Both the position numbers and the translations under genes were made by a program. A model generated the notes under the pieces. That model was given only the letters and a program-made list of their open reading frames with translations. It was not told the DNA's origin and did not search any database. From positions 1,178,501 through 1,242,500 of the forward strand of contig OX243827.1 of the NCBI GenBank assembly GCA_945859605.1: a stretch of 64,000 nucleotides of DNA, read 5' to 3'. Of this stretch, positions 43,653-55,220 are shown one piece after another (position 1 is the first letter of the stretch; every line of letters begins with the position of its first letter). This stretch comes from Lumbricus rubellus (Eukaryota; Annelida; Clitellata; Crassiclitellata; Lumbricidae).

Positions 43653-45857
43653 AACATCGTTGGTCTGACCGAGGGGCCCAGTCCTACCACTGCCGGACAC
43701 AGGTCAAATGCACAGCAATCTGTACTAAACATATATTATTCTTCAACTACATTTACGAAAGCACTATCGATGAAAGAGCACTCTGAAAAGTCACCACAAT
43801 ATGCGGCAAGGTTGCGTAGGTTCGCGAGAAAGATATCAATTCACTATTCAGCGACCATAGAACAGACGCCTCTGCTCTACAACTATAGCAGAGCACTGTG
43901 TGGCAGGCTTCTTTCTACCTATATTATTCTGTCTGCATGCTATACTTTGGCTCAAAACCTATAGTTGGTCTTCCATTCAGAAAAACCGAAGTTTCTGTAT
44001 CTCTTCTAGCCTTTTAAAATATTGTACTAGGACACCATCTGAACTTATTTAAGCATGTTTTAGCTATTCTTAATGATTTAGAGCCTATCTGCAATAAAAA
44101 ATAATAAATTCCCGATGTATAGCGCTTTAGGAGAGAAATGGTTACATTAAGCAGCTCATAGCTACTCCAGCCATTTACCTAAGCTTCTATACGACCGAGC
44201 GCTGCACGGGCGGTCCTTACAAACACTATCGCGAGAGGAAATGGCGGTCGCTACACAAGCGACGGCGAACCCAATTTTGCCAGAATACTTACGTAGGCTA
44301 CTGTGCCGTATAATTGTATGTATTGTCTTGTATCTGAGTTAAGCGCAGGGCACCTGTTTATTCACAAGGGCTGTGTCTGGTTATAGGGTTTGTCCAGATA
44401 CGTCAAGGTAGCATTCAAGTCTGGTGTCCTCAGAGATCACATAGGAGTATCTGCATGAAGCTGGTATACTTACGTAGGCTACTTTGCCGTATTGTCTCAA
44501 TAATAACATTCATAATGCGCGCTACGTCACTGTTGCTAGGAGCCAATGTTTTCCAAATTGCGGGAGCCAATTAGACGTTTACGGCCTCCGTCGAACTATT
44601 ATATGAACGAGAAAAAAGATTCGTCTGTCGTCAGGTCTCGTTTTCGAGATTTGCCTACCTTTCAAAAATGTTCGTTCTGTCCGTAGTCGCTACAATAATA
44701 ACTTGACATGTTTTACTTAAGTGCACTAACTGAGGAAAATGGTCACGACCACGCAAATTCCGACATATGCTACTAATAGCATACGCAATGCTCAAATTGG
44801 GATGAGCTAAGTTATACGCGAGCGGGGAAAAAAAACAACAGTGGTAGGGAATGTATAACTTGGGCTGGTGGACCGAATAATGATACATATGTGTGCAAAA
44901 TTTAGATCAATAAGAACTTGCGCTACCCTCACCAGAAAATGGGTCGATGAACGCCCGTTGCTATTAGGATGACGTCACACGAACCTTTTAGATTTTAAGT
45001 GACATTTCACTTATACAGTGATTATTCGTAATTTTAGTTCTCTATGCAGTATCTCTCTAACTACTTGTAATTCTGTCTTAAAAGACATGGAAGTAATTAT
45101 CCACCATAGAAACAATCAACCCATAACAGACGGTTACGCCACAAACGTGTCTATAGCCTACATACCTATTATCACGAAGATAAAGATCCTTGGAGATATT
45201 ATCCCCTGTGGCCAAATCAAGTGTCATAATTATGAGAAAAAGGAACAATAATACTTCTCGTTCGTACCACTTTGTGGCGTCTTTCTACCAGGTTCGACAC
45301 CACGCGAACAAGAAACCAACTTTGTCCCATCTCTGGCTTCACCTGGAGGCGCAGTCTCCGGACCCGGAAGCATATAGGCATTCTTTACCCGATTTCGTAG
45401 CATTGCAAGCCATAACGCGTTTTCATTGGCCGGTTCCAGATTATGAGTATTCATAAGCAATGACATGTTTAGTGCCTTCTCGTGCGCTGTTGTTGCTGCT
45501 GTTGTTGGCATACGGTAAAAAAATGGCCGATTGCGGTGCGTATTATCAGCGCATAAAGTTATAATAGTTCGATAGTGAAGTAATCGAAAGTGTGAAGGTA
45601 GACTTCTAATTATAATCAGAGCAAAAAAAATGCAAGGGTTACGCGTTGTTACGTGCGTGCCAGCGAATATGTTATCCACCAACTCATCGCTTCAATAATA
45701 CGCTGTGGTCAACAGCTATAGGCCTAGGCCATGGGATGATGGGTTTAAAAGTCACAGGGGTTAGTTGTGTGTTTAAAGGTCTGCAAAGGCGCTACAACAA
45801 AACCGTTGCATCCAGCATACACAGTCATTACGAACAATTTGCTTAATTCACAGATTC

Positions 45858-46983
45858 ATAAATAAAATCTCGAAATACAATTGTCTTCAACTGTATGTGA
45901 CATCATAATTCACCATAGGAATGCAAAAAAAACTCATCAGGCGGAGATAATTGATGACTTGCACAGTGCTCCAGAAAATCTTTCTCCATTTCAAGCAATC
46001 CGTCACAAATACCGGTGGCCGGACAAAATGGTAGCGGACAAAATGGTACGGACAAAATGGTATCGATGAAATGAAAGCTGGATTAGTGAATTTTTACATA
46101 TGACATAGAAGCTGGATTAATGAAAAGACGCATGTGAAATGGAAGCTGGATGAAGGCTCTGCATGGATATTTTTATATATGAAATGGAAGCTGGATTGAT
46201 GAAAATATCGCTTTAGATACAGAAGCTGTATAAGGGCATTTTCATAGCTGAAAAAGAAGCTGGATTAATGAAAGATGCATTACAAATGGAGGTTGGTTTA
46301 AGGAATCTTATGGCAGAAATTAAAGCTGGATACAACATGAAGCACATGAATGAAAGACATCAATCCAGCTTCCATTTCTCAAGCATTTTTTCGCCAATCC
46401 GGCTTTCTTTTCACAAGTTTTTTTTATTCACTAGAGATGTATTTCAGCCACAAAAAGGCATCCACTCTCTATTTCAGCAATAAAATACAATCATCCAGCT
46501 TCAATTTATCCATACCGTTTTGTCCGTACCATTTTGTCCATACCATTTTGTCCGTACCATTTTGACCGCTACCATTTTGTCCTAGAGCCCATAGGATGCC
46601 ACATCCAAACGAACTTGACCAAGACGCATTACTACCAACAGAAGATTTTACTTTCCCAATACACAGACACTTTCCATCTTTATTTCTCTTCAACTAACCT
46701 GCATTTCCACTTGAAACCGGACATTTGATCTTTGAGAAACCTTCATTTGGTTTGTCAATAGCACCTGCACCATTTAATGCGATGAAACGATCAGACATGC
46801 TAGCTGTAACGTCAATTTCAACCTTAAAATCCTGTGTCAGGGTTTCTGCATGGAGTTTAGACTGCTTCGCTGTACATGTACAGCAGCTCTCAGTAATCGA
46901 TTTTGTGTGTGAATCTTGCTCCTCATTTGTATGTGCTCTTTGGTGTTTATTCAGATATCCACTTTTTGAGAATCCTTCAAAAC
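45858..46983 (-). pseudogene. Zinc-finger tail fragment split by a fold-back element (copy 2)
   Basis: Same structure as 41424-42548. It has one visible replacement (KVKSSVG here, KIKSSVG in copy 1). Confidence 0.85.
46014..46589. mobile_element. Fold-back element FB2, second copy
   Basis: Identical in layout to 41579-42154 and copied together with the tandem unit, not a separate insertion. Confidence 0.85.
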
Positions 46984-48089
46984 ACATCAAAAAAGGGCCA
47001 TTAGAGTAATTACTAAATCTTCTTACAAGTGCCATACTGCCCAACTTTTTTTCCTCAACGGTATTTTAATACTAAATCAAATAAGAATACTTCAAACTGG
47101 TGAATTCATGTTTCTCCACAAGCACGGCCTATTACCTCAAACTTTTGCCAACTATTTTAACACCGGTGTAAAGGTTTCAAATTACCCCCTCCTAAACATT
47201 ACCCCCCGGTAACTTGAAACCGGTCTCAGATAACCCCCCGGAAACTAGATTTGCATCAATCATCGCATTTATTGCACTAAAAAAATCAGAAAAATCATCC
47301 CGCTTCTTGTTTTTGTCTGCAGAATATCATCCGTCATCCCACTTCGTGTTTTGTTATCAAAATTTTGATCCGAAAAAATAATAGCCTCGAAGACATTTTC
47401 TCCATTGTAACTTCAGCGGCGATTAGTATTTTAGTTACAGATGAAAATATTGATAACAAACCACGAAGTGGGATGACGGATGAAAATCTTCAGACCAAAA
47501 CAAGAAGCGGGATGATTTTTTCGACCTATTTTAGTGCAATAAAAGCGATGATTGATGCAATTTACAGTTTTCAGGGGGGGGGTAATGTTTAGGAGGGGGT
47601 AATCTGAAACCTTTACACCGGTTCGACCATTCACTCTTACAGTACTAGAACAGCCTCCAACTATCGATCGACATTTGCTCATACCAATACTCGCATATTC
47701 TCAATTAAGGTAGCTGGTCCAACTGTTTGGAACAATCTTCCTATCGATGTTCATGATGCCCCTAATCTGCTCCTCTTTAAAAAGCGTTTGCGTGCACAGT
47801 TACTCAGTTTAAATGAATAACTATTCCTTATGTGTTGTTTGTTTATCTAAAATATCTTTACACTGGACTATACTAACATGTATTATTTCACTTTTAATTT
47901 AGATGACTCCCGCTGCTTATGTTACCAACTTCCACTTATAGATAAATTGGTACATAGGTGGCCCTGCTAGCGGAACTTTGGTCCCTTTAGGTCCTCCTTT
48001 TGTAACCCAACTTAGCGCTGATCTGAAACTGTATCATGTTATGTTTTTCTCTTGGGAGCAATAAAAAACCTATGTTATGTTATGTTATA
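46984..48089 (+). pseudogene. LINE C-terminal region split by a palindromic element (copy 3)
   Basis: Same as 42549-43652. The tail (TATGT)n ends near 48089. Confidence 0.83.
47162..47622. mobile_element. Palindromic element in unit copy 3
   Basis: 461 bp, both ACCGGT tips present, matching the 42727 copy apart from a few changes in G runs and near the centre. Confidence 0.88.
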
Positions 48090-48409
48090 AACATCGTTGG
48101 TCTGACCGAGGGGCCCAGTCCTACCACTGCCGGACACAGGTCAAATGCACAGCAATCTGTACTAAACATATATTATTCTTCAACTACATTTACGAAAGCA
48201 CTATCGATGAAAGAGCACTCTGAAAAGTCACCACAATATGCGGCAAGGTTGCGTAGGTTCGCGAGAAAGATATCAATTCACTATTCAGCGACCATAGAAC
48301 AGACGCCTCTGCTCTACAACTATAGCAGAGCACTGTGTGGCAGGCTTCTTTCTACCTATATTATTCTGTCTGCATGCTATACTTTGGCTCAAAACCTATA
48401 GTTGGTCTT

Positions 48410-49415
48410 TGTCGTATCCCGTGTAAAGGGGCACTTTATTATCCTAGTGGTTAATCGGTTGGGTTTAACTTACTCAAGAAATTCTTCCAAATTCAACAAA
48501 CTCCCAGTTCTTATGAAATATATATAATATAAAGTTATTCAATATCATTCATATGCACAAACAAATAACAATCCTATTTACCTAGTGTGGCGAGTTACTT
48601 AGGAAATATTATATTTGCGCTTATCTGTCGAGTTGTTTGAACTCGAATGTCTTCGGCTCTCTCCGTCGTCCGATTCTTCGCAGTCAAGAATGTTGATCAG
48701 ACGGTTGAAATGCAGTCATGGAAGCAACCACACCAATCGCCTTACTCGTATCTTGCCGTGAATCAGTTGCACACAAGATGAATCGTCGCATTCACCTCAC
48801 AGCTCTTCTCCAGTTGACCAAACGTCCCTCGTACTTCGCACGCCGAATCAGCTGTTCGCTAGCCGATTCAAAATTACACGACTCTTCAGACTGTTGCCTA
48901 AGAGTTCGTCTTCTTCGCAAGTGTCTCACACTTCACACGATGATTATTATGCACCAACGCAAATTTCTCATTTAAATTGCGTTGCACTTAATGCACAATA
49001 CTTTGAACTATCGGTTGATCGTCCGAACAGTTCAATTACCTTCGTCTCTACTCTGAAAATCACAACTTTGGATTGATCACCGCAGCGAAACAACCACCAT
49101 TTCCAGATATACCTGTAGAGAGTCAAAAACTCAACGTCCACTTTGCTGACGTCATTTTTAACTCGTCACGTCATTCGCTTCCAGTTTGCACCAATCACGA
49201 ATAGGATTAGCGTCCTTTGTTGTCATGGTAATCTTGACCACTCGTTATTACGCTTAGCTGCAGTCATTGGTTTTATGTATTAATATTTTATATGTTGCCA
49301 CACATATTACCTAAACTCGCCAATTAAATTGCCTAGCTTAACTTCTACCTATAATTAATAATTATACATGCATAGCAAGTGTTTAATTTGATAATCATTT
49401 AATATAACCACGACA
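48410..49415 (-). repeat. 3' LTR
   Basis: Matches 54215-55220 over its full 1,006 bp with no difference in the parts I compared. On the minus strand an AATAAA lies at 48435-48440 near the LTR end. A purine-rich GAAGAAAGGG sits just inside (49419-49430 region), a plausible polypurine tract. Confidence 0.93.
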
Positions 49416-49578
49416 AATACCCTTTCTTCAAAAGTCTGTACACAGGCTTTATCAACTTATCTAATTATCAAATTACAATAACTGCTTATGCCTATGCTTA
49501 TACTACTTTACACAACATCACAACCTAACACAACTACTTCTTATCTACCTATAGTACCACCATTGATTTACTTAAATC

Positions 49579-50091
49579 TTAGGTCAATCCTCTACTTAAA
49601 TAATCGGACATTACGTTATTACATCCCTTAATGTAACGTATTGTAAAACAATAATTTTGAAGGGCGAGGCTCCACCTCATGACTCTTGCATTCTTCATCC
49701 TCCCTTCTTTCATATACTGTAGTCCACAATGGTCAGTCTCGATCACAAACTCTCTTCCACACAAATATCGATCAAATCTACTGATTCCCCACATTATGGC
49801 TAAACATTCTCTTTCCTCAACTGAATATCGCATCTCTCTTTCCAACAATTTTCTACTCGCATATGCAATCGGGTGGTTTATTCCTTCATACTGCTGAATA
49901 AGAACACAACCTATCCCTTTTCCTGATGCATCTGTCTGTATTATAAATTCTTTCTCCAAGTCTGGTAACCTAAGGATTGGTGTCTTAGCTAGTGCTTCTT
50001 TCAACTGCTTAAAACTTTCACCTAACTCTTGGTTCCATTCAATATTGTTAGGAGCTAACTTTTTAGTCAAGTCGCTCAACGGTGCCATCAA
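49579..50091 (-). CDS. gypsy RNase H fragment
   Basis: 170 codons start near the end of the RT connection (MAPLSDLTKKLAP) and contain a complete RNase H domain. Landmarks are FIIQTDASGKGIGCVLIQ with the first catalytic Asp, IAYASRKLLEREMRYSVEE with the Glu, ETDHCGLQYM with another Asp, and VMSDYLSRG with the last. In related elements this domain follows RT and precedes integrase. Here it lies alone, 3' of the integrase remnants and next to the 3' LTR, with the RT palm and fingers missing. An in-frame stop lies just upstream of the start, so it could be expressed only by reinitiation, splicing or readthrough. Confidence 0.88.
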   Translation of the reverse strand: MMAPLSDLTKKLAPNNIEWNQELGESFKQLKEALAKTPILRLPDLEKEFIIQTDASGKGIGCVLIQQYEGINHPIAYASRKLLEREMRYSVEERECLAIMWGISRFDRYLCGREFVIETDHCGLQYMKEGRMKNARVMRWSLALQNYCFTIRYIKGCNNVMSDYLSRGLT

Positions 50092-50563
50092 TTCTTTTTA
50101 TTTACTCACATATAAACTCAATATTTCTTCCTCTTCATTCTCACCATCTTTATCGTCATGTATTATTGCCGATATGTATGCTGACGTTTCTACATCAACT
50201 CTCATTAAATAAAACTCGTCTACTTAATCAATACTGTTCTTTTTTATTATAAATTGATGATTCACTCTCATCTCATTGTGCAGAATTAATTTCTTGTTCA
50301 CATGAATGTTTGAATCACAACACACTCAAATAACAATATACTACTCACATGAACTAATTTCTGTTTCACTTCTTAACTACTCATTCACCTACTACTATAT
50401 CACTACACTATTTGACTATGCATTCCACTTAGTCAACTACTCTTAAATTTCACACCTGCTCAACTAAACAACTCAACTTAACTTAAACTCAACTTTTATT
50501 TATTTACAATCCTCTTAACTATCCACCCTACCTATATACACACTTATCAACTCACTTTTACAT
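50092..50563 (-). other. Internal region between the gag-pol ORF and RNase H
   Basis: No ORF longer than about 40 codons. An acidic stretch (HDDKDGENEEEEIL) is readable on the minus strand before two stops. It probably contains the junction created by the rearrangement. Confidence 0.5.
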
Positions 50564-53500
50564 CTATTCTTCTCTTGTTTTGACCACTCGTCTGGTCCAC
50601 ACATGAGTCCCATGTTTTACTTCTGGCTTTCTTATCGTATTCAATGTACTACCATTTCGGATCTCTGAATCCCTATTATTCATTTCTTCGCATCTGTACC
50701 TATTTATATCTCCATAAGTCTTCCATCTGATTCCTTTCAGTGACTCATTTTCTCTCCTATAATAGTTATCACTATTACCTCCTTTGTTTACAACATCTAC
50801 AGGATATGACCACCTTCTGTCATTCCATGTTCTACCTCTCCACTTATTCTCATCATGGTGCACTCCACCAGTTTCTCTCTGTTCCCTTACAGATTCATTA
50901 CCATTGGTCTTTCTGTACCATGGTTTATTCTCATAACACTTTCCCATTGTTTCAACTATGTTACTATCATATCTGTCTCTCCAATTTAATCTACTAGACC
51001 TATCACTGTCTATTCTATTGTTCCTATTAAACTCTCTCGACTTATATTGATAATTTCTCATATTATCATTGTTTACATTCCTCTCGTTCCAACTCACATT
51101 TCTCCTAATCACTTCATTATCATCTATGCATCTTCCATTCATCCATCTATTTTGTCTCTTAGATTGGACCTCACATCTCCTGTAATTATTCTCCTTATTC
51201 TTCCAATCAACATGTCTTCCATACATCTTCTCATTCTCATCAATATTACTCGACCCGCATCTATTCCTTGAGATCATGTATCTATCTCGAGTCTCTATTA
51301 CTTTAAACGGTTCATGTTTGAAATTCTTTTTCACTTTTGGCCCATACGGCCAACCATTGTGTTTCTTATACCGAACCTCATTCGTTCTTCTGTTTTTCTC
51401 ACTCCAGTGTGATACTTTATAATTCACCTTTTCGTCCACCGACTTTTGGCATATATCACAACTCAGGACATACCTTTTAATTTCTTGTCCTATCGATGGC
51501 CAATAAAATTCATTCACAATTTTATCATGGGTCTTCTTCATACCCAAATGTGCTGACAATAGCGAGTTATGGGCCACGGCTAATACTTTACCTCTAAGTT
51601 CCTTCGGGACCATTAACTGCCACTTCGCATCATCTTCCGTTGTCTCCATGAATCTCCTATACAAAAATCCGTTCTTCTTCACATAAAGAACTTTCTCTGT
51701 TACACTGTCATCACCACTCCAATCAATTGCTTTATCCCAAAACTTCTTCAAAGTCTCATCTTTGCTTTGTAACTCTTTAATTTCTTTTGTTGATACATTT
51801 AAATCCGGCATCTCAGTAACTTTCAACTGTTTGTATTTTGTTACTTTCTTTGATTCCGCTCTGGTTTCAACTGCTGCTGTCGTTTGGCACACATCATCAT
51901 TCTCGATGACGTCATCCGTTACATCATCATTTAATTCACTTGTGATTTCACTCGCAAAATGAACTTTCTTTTTGTCACTTTGTCCTTGTGACTCAACACT
52001 TAAAGATTTCTGAATCTTTTTCAATCTATCCTCTCTATTCTCGTTATCATCTGTATCACTCCGATCACAGTTTATCATGTTATCTGTAGTTTCTTTCACT
52101 ACCAGATATTTTAGTCCCTTCATCCTACCGATAATTACTGGTTTCACCGGTTCTTCCATCACCATTGCTTCAACGTTTCCTGTAAAATACTCACTTTCAA
52201 TATTAACCTTTGCTGTCGGAAAATTTCTCAATGTCCCATCGATTAATATGCATTGGGCTTCTCTTCCCGTGAAATCAACATCATTTACCAGCGATCTCTT
52301 GACAATACATGTGCTTGATCCAGAATCATATAGACAACTGGCAATCACACCGTTCACCTTTAGCTGACCTTCATTTTTATTCTCAAGGTCATCGCCATCA
52401 TCTCTCCGATCAGTAACCATTGTACTTGCTGCCAACTGTATCGGTAATTCCTTCTTACGTTCTTCCTCTTTTTCAACTTCATTTAGTTTCAACTCTTCAT
52501 TTGCTTGCGCTATCTTGTACGCCCTATTCTCATATACTTGTATAGCCGCCGCAGTATGTTTAACAACTCCTTTTTGTTTGTGTGAACAATCATATGACTT
52601 GTGTCCGGTTCGGCCACATGAGAAACAAGTTATCTTATGTTCAGCCGCCTGTTCTCTTTCTCTACTAAATCCTCTATTCATACTTCCATTATGATTCGTC
52701 TCCCTGTTCTGTTTCATGTCTCCTCGTCCTCTATTTATGTTTCCATTAAACCTCTCTCTTGATTTATCGTCGAACGGTTTCACATTCGGCCTTTCGTTAC
52801 TGAATTTCACTGGAGGCCTTAGATTACTTTCTGTGTATTTATATCCGTGCGCCTCGATATAAGACTCGGCACAGTTTAATGTGTCCTCTAGACTCATCTT
52901 GCCTCTTTCTTTGAGGAACATCTTAAGTTCATTGCTACACGTAAGGTAGAACTGATCTCTTAATAATAAGTTCTCCATTCCTTCGTAGGTTTTCTCGAAT
53001 CCAGCTTGAAGTAGCCACTGCTGCATATATCTCCTCAATCTATGCACAAAATCTGTAGGTGTTTCACCTGACTCCATTTTACTCATCTTAAACTTGTTAC
53101 GATATCCACCCTCTGTTAATTGAAACCTTTTTAACAGATGTCTTTTCAAACACTCGTAATCTTGTGTCTCCTCAGATGACATTCTTTGATACACCTCTAA
53201 CGCTTTTCCTTCAAGATGCTTGGCTAGCATCAGAGACCAATTTTCTGTTGCTATCTCGTATGCCGTGCATGTCCTTTCAAACCTTAATAAATATGCATCC
53301 AAGCAATCTTTATTCTCATTGAATACAGGGAATTTTATATCTTTCATTCCTCTGTTATGGCTACTGTTTCCTTGATATGAACCATCACCAACCATTGTGA
53401 ATGTGGCTTCACCTCTATTCTGATTATTCCTAGAATCAATTTCTCTCATTCTTAATTCACATTCAAGCTTCTTGACCTCAAGATCCATTTCTCTCCTAGC

Positions 53501-53902
53501 TTGACATTCGGCCGCTTCACGAACCAATCTTGCCTCATTCTCACGACTTTCCCGTTCCAGTCTGGCGTCATTCGCCTCTCGTTCTCGTTGAACCCTGGCA
53601 TCATTCGCCTCTCTTTCAATTCTGGCGTCATTCGCCTCTCTTTCAATTCTGGCGTCATTCGCCTCTCTTTCCCGTTCAAGCCTAGCATCCGCTATTTTTG
53701 CTAACTCTAACTCTTGTACTCTGGCTGCTTTAACTTCTGCAGCCGCGGCCTCATCTTTAAGCTTTCGATCTTCTCGTTCACGCAGTCTGTCGTCTCTTGC
53801 TTCCTGCTGTCTATCACGCACATACGTCTTCAACTCATCACCTTCCATTCCCATCTCTTTAGCGAGTTTAACCCACTGTTCATGTTCTCCAAATGACGAC
53901 AT
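50564..53902 (-). CDS. gypsy gag-protease-partial integrase polyprotein
   Basis: An intact 1,112-codon frame. Residues 1-170 are a charged coiled coil with repeated EREANDARIE units. About 189-340 is a Ty3/gypsy capsid-like region (KFPVFNENKDCLDAYLLRFE, ALEVYQRM, GETPTDFVHRLRRY). Near 424 is a zinc knuckle CFSCGRTGHKSYDC. Near 528 is an aspartic protease site (YDSGSSTCIV, with DSG in place of DTG). About 740-815 is the integrase HHCC domain (HNSLLSAHLGMKKTH, FYWPSIGQEI, CDICQKS). A segment like the integrase C-terminal barrel follows (YKKHNG, PFKVIET), then an Arg/Asn-rich tail. RT and the integrase DDE core are absent without breaking the frame, so particles might form but cannot copy or integrate alone. 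Confidence 0.92.
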   Translation of the reverse strand: MSSFGEHEQWVKLAKEMGMEGDELKTYVRDRQQEARDDRLREREDRKLKDEAAAAEVKAARVQELELAKIADARLEREREANDARIEREANDARIEREANDARVQREREANDARLERESRENEARLVREAAECQARREMDLEVKKLECELRMREIDSRNNQNRGEATFTMVGDGSYQGNSSHNRGMKDIKFPVFNENKDCLDAYLLRFERTCTAYEIATENWSLMLAKHLEGKALEVYQRMSSEETQDYECLKRHLLKRFQLTEGGYRNKFKMSKMESGETPTDFVHRLRRYMQQWLLQAGFEKTYEGMENLLLRDQFYLTCSNELKMFLKERGKMSLEDTLNCAESYIEAHGYKYTESNLRPPVKFSNERPNVKPFDDKSRERFNGNINRGRGDMKQNRETNHNGSMNRGFSREREQAAEHKITCFSCGRTGHKSYDCSHKQKGVVKHTAAAIQVYENRAYKIAQANEELKLNEVEKEEERKKELPIQLAASTMVTDRRDDGDDLENKNEGQLKVNGVIASCLYDSGSSTCIVKRSLVNDVDFTGREAQCILIDGTLRNFPTAKVNIESEYFTGNVEAMVMEEPVKPVIIGRMKGLKYLVVKETTDNMINCDRSDTDDNENREDRLKKIQKSLSVESQGQSDKKKVHFASEITSELNDDVTDDVIENDDVCQTTAAVETRAESKKVTKYKQLKVTEMPDLNVSTKEIKELQSKDETLKKFWDKAIDWSGDDSVTEKVLYVKKNGFLYRRFMETTEDDAKWQLMVPKELRGKVLAVAHNSLLSAHLGMKKTHDKIVNEFYWPSIGQEIKRYVLSCDICQKSVDEKVNYKVSHWSEKNRRTNEVRYKKHNGWPYGPKVKKNFKHEPFKVIETRDRYMISRNRCGSSNIDENEKMYGRHVDWKNKENNYRRCEVQSKRQNRWMNGRCIDDNEVIRRNVSWNERNVNNDNMRNYQYKSREFNRNNRIDSDRSSRLNWRDRYDSNIVETMGKCYENKPWYRKTNGNESVREQRETGGVHHDENKWRGRTWNDRRWSYPVDVVNKGGNSDNYYRRENESLKGIRWKTYGDINRYRCEEMNNRDSEIRNGSTLNTIRKPEVKHGTHVWTRRVVKTREE

Positions 53903-54191
53903 GGTCTACTTACTTGTTTACTCAGTTAACAAGTATTTCCCAATAGCTTTCGCTATACAAGAATTAAATTCTTCAAAAGATAATCTTAAACAAGATTAAT
54001 AAAATGTTCCCTCTTGAAATGCGTACTCTATGGTTACGCGAGGTTAAGCAAATCGCATCGAGTAAACGCTTATCAATAAAGTCGTTCTTTCGCAATCGCA
54101 AAAGCGATAACTTTAAAACTATACATTTTCAATACTTGAGATTATTGTTCGTTGATATTTCGAGTGTTAGTTAAAAATCCAGTTTTAATAT

Positions 54192-54210
54192 TCCGGAACG
54201 TAGGACCCCA
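54192..54210 (-). promoter_or_regulatory. Candidate primer-binding site
   Basis: On the minus strand, four bases after the 5' LTR, TGGGGTCCTACGTTCCGG begins with the TGG expected for pairing to a tRNA CCA end. I cannot assign the tRNA. Confidence 0.5.
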
Positions 54211-54214
54211 TAGT

Positions 54215-55220
54215 TGTCGTATCCCGTGTAAAGGGGCACTTTATTATCCTAGTGGTTAATCGGTTGGGTTTAACTTACTCAAGAAATTCTTCCAAATTCA
54301 ACAAACTCCCAGTTCTTATGAAATATATATAATATAAAGTTATTCAATATCATTCATATGCACAAACAAATAACAATCCTATTTACCTAGTGTGGCGAGT
54401 TACTTAGGAAATATTATATTTGCGCTTATCTGTCGAGTTGTTTGAACTCGAATGTCTTCGGCTCTCTCCGTCGTCCGATTCTTCGCAGTCAAGAATGTTG
54501 ATCAGACGGTTGAAATGCAGTCATGGAAGCAACCACACCAATCGCCTTACTCGTATCTTGCCGTGAATCAGTTGCACACAAGATGAATCGTCGCATTCAC
54601 CTCACAGCTCTTCTCCAGTTGACCAAACGTCCCTCGTACTTCGCACGCCGAATCAGCTGTTCGCTAGCCGATTCAAAATTACACGACTCTTCAGACTGTT
54701 GCCTAAGAGTTCGTCTTCTTCGCAAGTGTCTCACACTTCACACGATGATTATTATGCACCAACGCAAATTTCTCATTTAAATTGCGTTGCACTTAATGCA
54801 CAATACTTTGAACTATCGGTTGATCGTCCGAACAGTTCAATTACCTTCGTCTCTACTCTGAAAATCACAACTTTGGATTGATCACCGCAGCGAAACAACC
54901 ACCATTTCCAGATATACCTGTAGAGAGTCAAAAACTCAACGTCCACTTTGCTGACGTCATTTTTAACTCGTCACGTCATTCGCTTCCAGTTTGCACCAAT
55001 CACGAATAGGATTAGCGTCCTTTGTTGTCATGGTAATCTTGACCACTCGTTATTACGCTTAGCTGCAGTCATTGGTTTTATGTATTAATATTTTATATGT
55101 TGCCACACATATTACCTAAACTCGCCAATTAAATTGCCTAGCTTAACTTCTACCTATAATTAATAATTATACATGCATAGCAAGTGTTTAATTTGATAAT
55201 CATTTAATATAACCACGACA
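54215..55220 (-). repeat. 5' LTR
   Basis: 1,006 bp, same ends (TGTCG...CGACA) and sequence as the 3' LTR. It should hold promoter and transcription start for the minus-strand transcript. No TATA box is obvious. Confidence 0.93.

Larger units (their letters stand above)
42727..47161. repeat. Tandem 4.43-kb unit, copy 2 (complete)
   Basis: Full unit of 4,435 bp between two palindromic elements, collinear with copies 1 and 3. The unit boundary is arbitrary, because the array is circularly permuted and its true duplication junction cannot be told from three copies. Confidence 0.93.
48410..55220 (-). mobile_element. Ty3/gypsy-type LTR element, rearranged and defective
   Basis: Flanked by GTCTT (48405-48409 and 55221-55225), a 5-bp target duplication. 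The undisturbed site GGTCTTCC exists in copies 1 and 2. LTRs of 1,006 bp begin TGTCG and end CGACA. Transcription runs on the minus strand. The order is 5' LTR, gag, protease, integrase zinc domain, integrase C-terminal part, gap, RNase H, 3' LTR. No RT palm and no integrase catalytic core. The usual gypsy order places RT and RNase H before integrase. Confidence 0.93.

Noticed and set aside
50740..52367. Plus-strand ORFs inside the gypsy element
   Set aside because: Shadows of the intact minus-strand 1,112-codon frame.
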